A stretch of 64,000 bases of DNA, taken from assembly GCA_949357655.1 (NCBI GenBank), contig CASHTG010000009.1:310001-374000 (forward strand), given 5' to 3'. This document shows, in pieces, positions 11,648-22,158 of this stretch. A program made the translations under genes and the position numbers. The notes beneath the pieces are model-generated. The model searched no databases. It saw nothing but the letters and a program-made list of their open reading frames with translations, and had not been told where the DNA came from. This DNA comes from Parascedosporium putredinis. Lineage: Eukaryota; Ascomycota; Sordariomycetes; Microascales; Microascaceae. Every line of letters starts with the position of its first letter. Position 1 is the stretch's first letter.

Positions 11648-12355
11648 GCACCAGGGTTCGTTGAGGGCGTGCGGGTGATATGGTCGACATGAAGCGACGC
11701 CAAGTTTCTGGCATGGTGGGCCTGCCGGCGGTTCTTGGGATGGATGACTTGGTTGGTTGCCAGCACAGTGAGCGGCATCCCTGTTCTCGATTGAGGTTGG
11801 CTTTTCTTTTGTTAATTCAAATGTGATGTGTAGCTTTGATGGCAGATGGATGGACAGGAACAAATTGGTCTAGCAGCCCTCGGATTAAGTGAGTTTGATT
11901 AATCAAGTAAATGTAATGTTCATTCAATGTTATATATGCGCAATCTGCCGCTGGCTGTTGGGCCCATGGCTTGAAGCCATTATGCGGGTGCTGTATGCCT
12001 TGGCCTGTGAGAGAGAAATCGCGATTGTGGTCGGTGAAATGTGTCGTTGACCTGTATCCGGGACGGCGAGTGCGGGATTCGGAATTCTACACGGCGAGCT
12101 TCGCCCTTTTCATCCCATGTCACTCAGGAGCTTACATGTACAGATCCGCATCCCTCATCACATTCAATTCAAGAGAGACCACTGTCAAGCGCATTGGGTA
12201 TCATTGTGTTTGTCCCAGGTCTGCAGAATATACTGGATCAAGATCCATCCCGTATCATGTCACATACCTTGCACAGCCCAGATCTTCCCCAGACCTAAGC
12301 CAACATTACTCCCCACTCACCAACCACCATTTACATTCAATCAATAGATTCCATC
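11648..12355. other. Convergent intergenic region of NLR1 and the secreted protein
   Basis: 3' flanks of two convergent genes. An open frame at 11971-12615 on the plus strand overlaps the last exons of the minus-strand gene and has no recognisable content. No clear terminator motif. Confidence 0.5.
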
Positions 12356-14549
12356 TCATCGCACCCTTCGCATACCCCGCAAGCCCCTCTTCGCCAAACA
12401 CTGATCGCCGCTGGGGCCAATTCCCAAGCAGAAGTCGCCCAGATCCGCAAGTGTGGCGTCCTGTTCCCAAACGCATTAGTTATCGCCGACGAGAGAAAAG
12501 AAAGTGGGAGGAAGAGGGAAATGAGACTGGGTCTCTTGGAGTGTTGTTCTACTTACCGCCAAGGGTAGGCTCCAGAGGGGCTTGGAATCACCGAGCACCT
12601 TTTGCTTCAGGTTGAACGCGAGAGACGTCCCGAGCACGAGGTTGCCCTGAACACCGGCCTGATGGTCTCCGCAGACCGTGCAGGTGGAAGCTATTGGGAA
12701 AAAGGGAAGAGAACACGCCCCGCATGTTAGTTGGCCCTAACACAATTTGTTTCGTGCGACATTGGAATGACGACAAGACAACTTACCAGTAAGGGCTTTG
12801 AACGAGGCCGTAAGAGACGGTAGGTTTGCGGATAGCTCGGCGGAGAAGCCAGTTTCTGCAACACCAACATCCGTTAGTCTCGTTTCTCTCTTCTAAACCA
12901 ACCCAAAAGCAAAGGAAGAGGGAGGGGGCACATGAACGCACCAACAGCACTAATCTCCAACCCGACCGAAGCCCTCAAAAACGCCGTCGCCTTCGCCTCG
13001 ACCGACGCATCCGCACCCACAGGCTCCGCCTCAAACACAGGCTCCCACCCAGACCCGCTCGTGCGGTCCTCGCTCAGGAAATCCAGCCGCGCCGTGGACG
13101 CGGGGATCGTGGCCGTGCCGCCGAGCGTCAGCCCAACGACGCCTTTGACCTGGGAGATTTCGGCGCCGAGCTTCACGGCGACGGTGGGGCCGACGGTCAG
13201 CACGCCGGGGATGGAGAGCCCCGCAGGCGCGGCCTGGAACACGGGCACGCTCTGCTCGAACAGCTTGCCGGTGATTTCGGCCTTGAGGGCGAGGCCGAGG
13301 ACGGCCTTGGCCGTGAGGCCCGCGGTGGAGATTTCGATCCACGCCTCCTCGGTCCGGAACTGCGTCACGCGAAAGTTGCCGCGGATGTCGAGCGAGCCCT
13401 TGGTGAAGCACTCCTTGCACGTGGCCGACACGTCGAGGCCCTCCCCGGCCGCGAAACTGACGGTCTCGCCCGTGAAGTCGCTGTCAAAGGGGACGGCGAA
13501 GTCGGCGACCGTGTCCGGGTCCACGATGCTCTTGACCGCCTCGACTACCTTGTCCGTCGCGTCCTTGCTCCCGTCGACGATGGCGCCCACGGCCTCTTCC
13601 GTGGCGTCGCCGACCTTGTCCACGATGTCTAATGTCGCGTCGACGGCCTTGTCGGTGGCGTCGGTCACGGCATCCACCACATCGTCGGCCACGTCCTGCG
13701 CCGTGTCGATGGCCTTTTCAACGCCGCCCTTGGCCTTGTCCATCAGGTCCGACGCCGTATCCGCCACGGTTTCCGCCGCGTCCGACACCGCGTCCACGAC
13801 CGTCTCCCCGCGTTCTTGATGGCCTTGCCGATATCGTCAAAGAACCCCGCTTCTCCCCACTCGCCAACCCACCGGCCCTCTTCGCAACCCCACCAGCCGG
13901 CTTCCCCAAGCTGAGCGAAAACGTATGCGCGGCCTCCCTCCAGGTTGTCTCGGCGACGTCGAGCACGACGGTCTCGCTCTCGTCATTGTACACGAGCCCC
14001 GCGACATTGTACACGACGCGCCTATTATTGTTCCAGCCGCAGGCGCCGGCGCCGACGACGAGCACAAAGTGGTTCCCGGGCTCCTGATTGACCCATTGCC
14101 AGACGTCCTCGGCGTCGTCCAGGTCCGCCGCCTCCTGGAACCGGATGCGCATCTCGCCGCTCGCCGTCCCGCTGTCGGGGCACTCCACGCCCACTACCAT
14201 GTCGTCGATGCGTTCGAGATTGACGATGCTCTCAGCGGCGCCCGTCATCGAGACGGTGAGCTCGGCTACGGTGCCGTCCTCGGCGGCCCAGTAGAGGATT
14301 CTTGCGTCTGGAGCTCGAGGGCGGCGCGCCGGTCGCGCTTCGAATTGCCGCCGCGACGGGGACGACGACGGGACTCATGATCATGAGGTTCTGCTTCCCG
14401 GCGGTGGCGACGAGACTACCATTGTCGGGTTCGGGGCCTCGGGTGGAGATGAGATTGCGGACATTCGTGCGGACTGGAGGGACAGACACGGCGCCCGAGT
14501 AGGTGATCTGCCCGAGTACAGCGGCTGCGAGGATCTGCGAGCGCACCAT
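12356..14549 (-). CDS. Secreted two-domain protein (DUF7029/DUF7223-like) with LEA-like helical insert
   Basis: The product begins with a likely signal peptide (MVRSQILAAAVLGQITYSGAV). A first beta-rich domain (about 13950-14290) has DARILYWAAEDGTV, VNLERIDDMVVGVEC and an ACGWNNNRRVVYNV segment, the layout of fungal DUF7029 proteins. Next comes a roughly 100-residue Ala/Asp/Val-rich amphipathic stretch (13500-13830; repeated DAVxDATDKAVD-like units), then a second domain with paired cysteines (CKECF; later CTVCGD and DFCLGIGPSGDQC) resembling DUF7223. Exons: 14549-12942, 12855-12787, 12688-12557, 12460-12356, with GTGCGT and GTAAGT donors. Three single-base losses (about 14310, 13840 and 13808) break exon 1. 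The molecular role is unknown; I infer an extracellular or wall location from the leader. Family names are from memory of sequence layout and should be treated as tentative. Confidence 0.6.
13500..13830 (-). repeat. LEA/apolipoprotein-like degenerate 11-residue repeat in coding sequence
   Basis: The coding strand reads as many short units such as DAVTDATDKAVD and DKVGDATEEAVG, alternating Ala/Val with Asp/Lys/Glu. This spacing predicts a long amphipathic helix, as in LEA or apolipoprotein-type repeats. Confidence 0.6.
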
Positions 14550-15535
14550 CTTTCAGAGGAAATTCAAAAGAAAGAAAAAAAAAAGTAGACGATCTTAAGA
14601 TCGACACCAAAAATAGAAAAGAATGACACTTGGAAAAAGAGCGGCAAAAGGAGCGCCTGCACAGCAGAGAAATGAATGGAAAATGAGAGAGCGGTTAGCA
14701 AGCAGTGTGCACCCCTTCAGGAAAGAATGTAAATGCGACCAAAGTAGCGGCAGGGCACTCCTCTTTACGTGAGAATCCGTCAATCTGCAGATGCCCGTGG
14801 TCGTGAAGAGGAAAAAAGGAGGCTAGGCCCACGGCGACGACCACGAACGACGAGCAAAGGCAACCCACGTTGGAGGCGGAGCCCGGTGGCATTGTCTCGC
14901 CGTCTGATCAAAGTCGACCGAGCGCGAAAAAGAGCAATTGCCCCCGGCCTTTCATCGAATCCTGTCGTCGGGGATTCCCTTTTCCCTTCCTTTCTTCCCT
15001 CTTGGCTTTTCCGGAGTCAAGACCCCAATATGGAAAGTCGAGATGACAGGCGACGATTGGATGGCTCATTGTCAGTGGGCCAATGACCGATATTGACGCG
15101 GGCCAGTCTCCGGGCTCTGAGACAATCCTGTGCCTGTCCGCAGGGTTGCGACCCCGCCCAAGCCCGTTGGACGCCCCGTTTCAGCCCCGCCATTGGTTCC
15201 CCTATCTGATCCCTCCGTTTCGCATTATTTCTCCCCCTTGCCAACTCTCTCAAAGCAATTCGTCCATCCTTCCAATTGCAAGAGGATTACCTCGGTAGAT
15301 CAATTGGAGTGTGATAGCTAAAGTGCACAGCCACCGGGAATCGAGGTGAGCTGCAAGAGAGAAGAGTAGCCTTCCAATTCTGCAATTGAGGGTAGCCGTT
15401 TTGATGAGCAGATTGAGCTAGAAGGGTTTTATCTGCTAAACTGAGACACAATGGTCCGAAACGCAGTTGCCACGGCCGGCTTCGAGTACGACTTGTCTTA
15501 ATCCCTAACTGCGAACAATGGCATCAGCGCCAGCC
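14550..15535. other. Intergenic region upstream of the secreted-protein gene, no gene seen
   Basis: Only short open frames. Relics of ankyrin repeat coding (reading LLKAGADAIV on the minus strand at about 15490-15545) lie at the NLR2 end, beyond its present stop codon. Confidence 0.5.
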
Positions 15536-18500
15536 TTAAGAAGTCCGGCTATTGCTCTCCTTAGCATTGATATCAGCGCCAGCATTAAGAAGTTGCTGTA
15601 CTACCGTGTCATGGCCGCTCTCAGAAGCGTGGGGTCCGGCCATAGCTATCCTTAGCATTGACATCAGCGCCAGCCTTAAAAGCCGTTCCACAATTTCATA
15701 GTAGCCGTTCACAGAAGCGTGGTGAAGTGGGGTCCAGTCATCGCTATCCCTAGCATCAACATCAGCGCCAGCCTTAAGAAGCTGCTGTACTATCATGTCA
15801 TGGCCGTTCGCAGAAGCGCAGTGAAGTGGGGTCCGGCCATTTCTCTCCTTAGCATTGATATCAGCGCCAGCATTAAGAAGCTGCTGTACTACCGTGTCAT
15901 GGCCGCTCTCAGAAGCGTGGTGAAGTGGGGTCCAGCCATAGATTGGTTTCTTAGTATTGACATCAGCGCCAGCCTTAAGAAGCTGTTCCACAATTTCATC
16001 GTAGCCGTTCATAGAAGCGTGGTGAAGTGGGGTCTGGCCATCGCTATCCTTGGCTTCGAGGAGCGGCGATAGTCTCCTACCACTTCCACCCATGAAAGTG
16101 ACGACCCCGCGCGAAAAGGGATGGACCTTGGAGGAAGCTAGCCAGAGCCGGCTTCGTTCAGCTTTCTCTTTAGCTTTGGTATTGGCACTGGCCATGAGAA
16201 GTCTCTCCACTACCTCACTTAAGCCCAAGGCCGACGCGAGAATTAAAGACGTAAACCCGCCAGGCAGGGTTTGATCCAGCACCTGATATATCTTGAACCA
16301 TGCTGAAGTGGGCGAGTCGAGACGACAGCATGACACAGCCTTTTCGACAACGTCATCTCGACTACTCCATCTCGCTAAGCGAAAGTGGTGAGCCCAAAAC
16401 CGAACCGCATAATCTAAAAATATATGCTGACCAACATAAGCAAGAAAGCCTTGACGGTCCTGAAGTCCATTGAGACCAGTTTCTGATTGCGGCAGCCGTT
16501 GAATACATATTCTAGCGAGGATGTGGTGCGATTCTCTTAGATCAAAAGAGCACTCCCACTTTTCCTCCATACCATCGTGAAGATTCAGTGAGCTCGAAGG
16601 TGGTGAAAGTAAAAACTCGCGGGCGGTTTGATGAAGTAGGTATACTTTGGAGTCGACAATGATGACAAAAAGCCCGCAAAGCTGCCTGACATCATTACAA
16701 AATCTCTCCTCTGGTACTAGATCATTCTCTCGCACAAGATCTTCTCTATTGGCGATAGCCAGGGCCATACTCATCTCCTTCAAAGTAAGTGGACGGGCAG
16801 CGGCGATGATAATATGGAGAAGCTTCTTCGTGAGCCTAGTATCGCGACTTTTCGATAGTATCCTTTCATATGCCTCAGAGACGGTGCGGGGAATGGCACG
16901 AACTTGTAATCGGATGTTGCCTGGTGTCAGAAGGATACTATCCTCTAACTCACTAAAAGTAAGGTGAACCCAAAGGTAGGTATGATTTGGCACCTGAGTG
17001 AGCTCATTTATGAGGATAACTTCCTCATCATGGTTAAGCTTAAGCCTTTGGCTAAGATCAATGGCCTTGCTCCTAATCACCATCTCGATCTCGGAGGATA
17101 TCATAGACTGCTCTTCCTCACTTTCTCCTGCTAAGTGGATTCTTGGTAGGCTGTCAGGTAAATGTTTGTGGAAGCGCCTTTCAATGTTCGCATATGGCCG
17201 GCTAGTTAGGAGAAATCTCAGCCCCGACGTGCCTGGGGCTCTCCTCTGAGAGTATTTGCAGATAGCTTCAATTAATTCATCTCTCTCTTGCTCCTCACAT
17301 TCGTCGAGGGCATCGAGAATGAGAATAGGTTGTGTTTCATAGCTCTCCATAGCCGTGATGAATATGTCCCAGAGGTCTCCGAAAGACGTAAGAAGCGCTT
17401 CCCCTTTTTTGAAAGTTTTTAAGTATCAGTGGTGAGAATGATTCTGGGCAGCTGTCGAAGGATTGGTATAAGAGAGAGCACAGTGCTATCTTTGAGGACC
17501 GTTGGTTTGGGAAGTCTTCCTTGAAAAAGAAGTAATATACCGGGCTCGTAGTTATTCTTGGCACCACGTCGTCAACCAAGTACTTGGCGAGAACCGATTT
17601 GCCGCATCCCGGGTTGGCAGACACCCAGAGCAGTCGTGATGTGCCATTTCCTTGACACCAGGTTTGGAAAAGCGAATGGCTCGTGAACCACTTACAGGTT
17701 CTTTCAACACGTGGCGGATTTCTGTCTTTGGCTTCTCGGTATGGGCAAGCTTTATATAGCATTTGGAGCCATTTGTGCATTTCATGTTCCTCCTTGTCTT
17801 TATTGGGCGTAGGGCCTATGATACAAAACGAAGTTTATCAGTTACCTGACTGGTGTATTGTATGGACACTCCCCATCCTGATCGCCATCTAACCTCGTTC
17901 GAGGCTGCTAAGAAGCCTTACCAATCTGAAAGGTGTTTCCATTTCCATTTACCGCATATATCCCATGGTTTACGACGTCCCCAACCGCGTTGGTTTGGTA
18001 ACCGGTGGCGCCTGATTCGATGTTTTGTATTCCCAGTGGGCCTTGGCGTCCGAATTCAGAGTCCTCTAGAGATGGTTCGACATCAGATAGTTCCTTGATT
18101 GCCTCAGATATCGAGTCGAGTTCTCCTCCAATCTTTGGTTGAAAAGTTCGATCCAGTGCTAACTTCTGCAGTCCCTGCAAGATGTCTTTCATCAGAGCCT
18201 CGACTCGACGCGCCTTGATACCGTGAAGCGTCTTTTTGTACGCTTTACGAAGTGTAGTCCAATCCGTCGTCCCTTCCTTTTCGCATTTCTGCTTGATTTC
18301 CTCAAAGATACCGTCCAATCTCTTTGCCTTTTCATTGCAAGAGCTGACGATGTTCTGGATAGCCTTCACGTGTTGGGGGTCGAGAGTCGAGGTTTGAAGT
18401 TCATCCACGATGTTCTCCAAAATCTTTTCCACGAGAGGAAGATGCTGTTCGACTTGTCTAAAAGCCTCGGGTAATCCGGAAATCTTGCTGATAGTGTTCC

Positions 18501-18564
18501 ATGTACCTGCGATACCGCCGATGATGCCTATCACAGAGGCGATGGGCGCGATGACTGGGTCCAT
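15536..18564 (-). CDS. NLR2: SesA-like / Gly-Asn linker / NACHT / ankyrin-repeat STAND receptor
   Basis: Exon 1 (18564-17922) encodes a SesA/NACHT_N-like helical domain (MDPVIAPIASVIGIIGGIAG; helices to about residue 170) and a Gly/Asn/Gln linker ending VNGNGNTFQIG. A phase-1 intron (17921-17816, donor GTAAGG) joins it to exon 2, which has the pre-NACHT helix, Walker A (VSANPGCGKSVLAK), Walker B (ILILDALDECEE) at about 17288, a conserved TSRPYANIE sensor region, winged-helix segments (LHQTAREFLL), and then ankyrin repeats from about 16240 to the stop at 15536. Several 33-residue repeats are nearly identical (GADINAKERNGRTPLHCASANGHD type). One frameshift near 17405 (A/G run) separates Walker A from Walker B. 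A compensated shift lies at about 15637-15680. The array end looks truncated by a deletion that joins two repeats. The N-terminal SesA domain would be the signalling or effector part. Confidence 0.8.
15540..16070 (-). repeat. Near-identical 99-bp tandem ankyrin-coding repeats
   Basis: The phrase AGCGCCAGC(C/A)TTAA recurs on the plus strand at 15575, 15666, 15764, 15863 and 15965, giving spacings of 91, 98, 99 and 102 bp. Units differ by few substitutions, unlike the diverged repeats of NLR1. This pattern is typical of fungal recognition-repeat domains undergoing unequal exchange. Confidence 0.85.
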
Positions 18565-19726
18565 CTGAGGATCTTTGTAAGATTACATCAATAGGTCTCG
18601 AGCCTCTGGGTAAGCATACGTCGGAAAGTCCTTAGAGGGGGAAATGTGTTCCGAGAGGTGAGACGCGAATGGCGGCCAAGGATATCATGGAGGGAATCCC
18701 AACCCCGCTTTCTGCCTAACCTGCATCTCACCGAATACGGGGTTGAGTCGCATTTATTGGCAACTGTTGTATCATTTGGTGGGAGCCTTGTGTCAGTACC
18801 AGGGAGACTATTAACAGGGCGACTATTATCCCGCATCCCATTGGACACCTCCGCAGACGGTTGGAACTACAAGGGGATGCCCAATTCTAAAGCTTCAAGG
18901 TCGCGCGAAAAAGTTTCGCGATCGGTTTGTAGGATCAGGTTAAGGCTAGTGATGTCGAGACTAGGAGATCACAGTCTAGGTTTCGTGCTAAATAGCACAG
19001 CTTAGGGTCTATTGAGTCCCCTAGGTTGACAACGGAGTAGCTGGGATTGCAACTAGGAGGGTCGGGTCTTCGCAGAGGTGGCGTACCAGTCGCCACGAGG
19101 CACCAGACCGTCACGATGGAAAGGTGTAAAGATGCCATCCGTTTAGCCCATGACTGACCTGACCTCGAACGTCAAGGGGTTCTCGGCGCCGAGCTGGGCA
19201 TGGATACGATGTGGGCCTTGCACTTCTTAACCTAAGGCGGTTCTTATCGATCTGTCGAAATGTCCATCAGTCTAAATGCGAGAGATTCCGAAACGTTGAC
19301 TATTAACACTCTTCCATACCCTCGTCCTCCTCCAGTGGGCAGCCGTCCAATGTCGTCACGCCCGCCCTAAGTTGATGGGATGACGCGCATGAGCATTGTA
19401 ACATTTCTAGGAACGTTGAGGGGTTTTAACTTGTAAAACATCTGTGAAACAGCGTTTCTTGCTATTGGATCTCTTCGTGGAGCGAGGATTGGTATCATCT
19501 GTTTTCGCCGCACTCCGGAGGATGCTGAATCTGGGTAGGATTTCGTTGTTGCTATTGATGACTGTGACCGGGGCATCTAGTTTCTGTGGGGCTGTATAGG
19601 CCTTGTATATCAGGCAGATGGACTCTTACGGATCCATCGTGTAATAATAATACGTTGCATTAGATGCTGGATGGATCCAACCTAAACCTCCAATCCTCTT
19701 CCCGCCAAGACGCGCTACCTAAAGGA
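18565..19726. other. Intergenic region upstream of NLR2, no gene seen
   Basis: Open frames up to 119 codons (18646-19005, plus) and 69 codons (19367-19576, minus) have no recognisable features. It contains the promoter of NLR2 on the minus strand. Confidence 0.5.
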
Positions 19727-19734
19727 TATAAATA
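19727..19734 (+). promoter_or_regulatory. TATA box (TATAAATA) upstream of the small membrane protein
   Basis: A perfect TATAAATA lies 146 bp before the ATG at 19880, which would give a leader of about 115-120 nt. This is one of few clear TATA elements in the window. Confidence 0.6.
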
Positions 19735-19879
19735 GGTATTTCTCCATAGTAAACCTGACCACCTAGCCTTTGCTGCTCATCCTTATCTACTTTCCCCGCG
19801 TTAGCGAAGACTATCTGCAGAGTTTCAGTGCTCTCGCCAACCTTATATCAACGTCTCTAAATCCCCAAAAGTCGGTAGC

Positions 19880-20238
19880 ATGAATGCTCAGCATGGAGTC
19901 GGGCATCAAACACCACTCAATGACCTAACTCATAACAACCAAGCCGCTCCTCGCGGACCCTCGTTTGTCCCACCTGCGGCGAACCATCAGCTGCGGCGGT
20001 TTTTCTACGGATACTGGACCATCTTTTGCCTCCTCGCTGGGCTTACCTTAGCCTCCTGGCCCTTACCATCATCTACTTTGCGCCCTTCTTCATCCTTAGC
20101 TGGATGCGCGCTATCACTCGGATAATAGTGACCTATCGTCACCTGCAAGGCGGAGAGCAGTCAGATCCATCGCTGAGAGGATATCTACTAGTGGAACGAG
20201 ACGATAGGGGAGAGTCGACGAAGAAAAAGGAGTTATAA
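19880..20238 (+). CDS. Small membrane protein, unknown function
   Basis: I do not recognise this gene. With one frameshift joined near 20025 (one base lost in the CTTTTG stretch), it encodes about 119 residues: a polar N-terminus (MNAQHGVGHQTPLNDLTHNN), a basic-aromatic segment (RRFFYGYWTI), a hydrophobic helix of about 20 residues (YLSLLALTIIYFAPFFILSW), then a basic cytosol-type tail with KKKEL at the end. It has a TATA box upstream and no intron. The single helix with flanking charges suggests a one-pass membrane protein. The coding call rests on the fit of the two halves and the promoter. Confidence 0.5.
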
Positions 20239-22158
20239 CTACTGTGTAGAAAGCCAGGGATACTACAATATGAGGCTAGTAGACTAATCTATAGGGATCA
20301 CGTCCAAGTTTAAGTCTGCCATGTTCTCTGATCCCATCATCTTTACCCATTTCGCTGTATTGGAGCTTTATATTCGACTCTGTGAAAAGAGTTTTTGTGA
20401 GTAAATTATATACTCCGAGTTCGAAATAAGGCCTTCGTATCGCTCTAGTGACTCTTCACTGAATACAGCTTATAGTATATGCAAGGTGAAGCCGTTCATG
20501 ATTCGTAGGATGGGCAGTGCTTGTGCTCGCGTTCGTTCAACCTGACCATCGTTACATTGCAGTTGATATTAGTCCAGATTATCTCAACTAATCAACTTTT
20601 AGCAGTGGCTCGCCTCATCTTCTCAACTGAATGAACCAGATTAGGGAACAAGCGTAATAGTGGCAACCAAGGGTTCGTAACTCGTTCTGGTTAGTGCATC
20701 GGCACTTGAATTCAACTCCGACCAACCAGATTTAGCAGGTCGAGCGATATAGGAGCTACGCCTTTTCAAACAAGAACCTCTCTTCAGTGTATTTATATAA
20801 TTCGTCTTTATCCCTATCTAGTCGAGCCATACTTGAATCCTCGCCGAGTGCACAAATTTTGATGCATCCATGGATGTGCCTTCACCGCTTCACGCTCCAT
20901 GATGAACCGGTAATTTACCAACCAAAAGGCAAAATGAAGCAGCCTTGACTGTGCATTAGACATAGGATAAAGCAAGCAGTCAGCACTCTAGAGCCTGGCC
21001 ATTTCCCCTCTCTCGGAGGGCCCAGTATCGCCTAGCCCTTCACACAATACCTTGGATACCAATATTTCAACTGTGATGCAACCTAGGGTTGGTCCTCTGC
21101 TATTATAGCTCGTACCACCACACTTATTGTTCACAGCCTGGGTAGAAGCTCACCCACATCGGCTCGCCAAGCTTCCTTTATGTCGGTCGAGATTTTCACA
21201 AGTAGCTTTTCTCCCCATCGCCTACAAAGCCGTGATTAAATGGGCGGAGTCGGTGCGACCAAGCAAGGTTGCTGGGTAATTTCCATCTGCCCAAGGCCCA
21301 GAGCCCGAGCAACCCTAGGAAGAGATCCATTGTAGAAAGCAAGAAAACGCACTCCTCTAACGCTATTGCTTGGCTCTGGTCCAATCTAGAGTGCGAGAAA
21401 GGCATGGATCCCTAGACCTTTCTCTTTTACTCACCCCACGTTGTGGACTGGGATCCTATCCTCTTCATGCACCTTAGCCGGAGCTTTCAAGTTTGTGTAA
21501 CCATACGAACCACTCGCGTTTAAACGTTTGTGCGGGGGCGCGTTCCCCCTCGCCAAGGTAACACACCATCCCAGTCTTCCGTGTCCGTTCTTCTTTCGAA
21601 TTGAACATTCTTCGTGGCTCTCGAGCCCAGATTTATTCGCATTGTTTTTAAACTCTTTCAACTGTCCGCGTTAACATCACCTACATCTCTATGCTACGCG
21701 AGCTGGGAGCCCTTGCTCTTGACTTCTTTTCCTTTTCTTTCTTTGGGAGAGTTCGCCACGGTATCCGACTAGTGTCGCATGTCTGTGGTATTTTGACGTG
21801 ACTTTGCCCCCATGTCAACATCAGTCCACCACGCTTGGTATTACCAAATGTTTCCCGTACTTATATCCTTGACCAGGGCCCCGGCCGCTCTCACCGTAGC
21901 ATTATCCAGGCGCGGTAATAAGGCGGCCATGCAGATTGAATGCAGTCAGACGGGCCGGGTGAAGTTCCGCGGAATAGGACAAGCACAGGAAAGTGAGGAG
22001 AGCGTCCAGCAAGTGTTGGTCCTTAGCAGCACACTGGAATTTTAGTATTTCAATCCTCGGAGCGATGTCTCTTTCTCATCTTCCCCTTAGCCACCGCTCG
22101 TCTTCTCTAGGGAGGGAATTATAGTTATCGACGCGTGAAAAGGAAAGAAAAAGAGACA
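20239..22158. other. Intergenic region, no gene seen
   Basis: A relatively A/T-rich 1.9-kb stretch with no open frame over about 80 codons. The last 400 bp form the upstream region of the GMC oxidoreductase gene. Confidence 0.5.

Noticed and set aside
12826..14087. Plus-strand frames of 268, 295 and 151 codons
   Set aside because: Antisense shadows of exon 1 of the secreted protein; they are Arg/Pro/Ser/Thr-rich and have no features of their own.
2321..18564. Calling the NLR region a set of pseudogenes
   Set aside because: Walker motifs, splice sites, repeat registers and domain order are intact, and equally frequent breaks occur in conserved MPH1 and MEX67.
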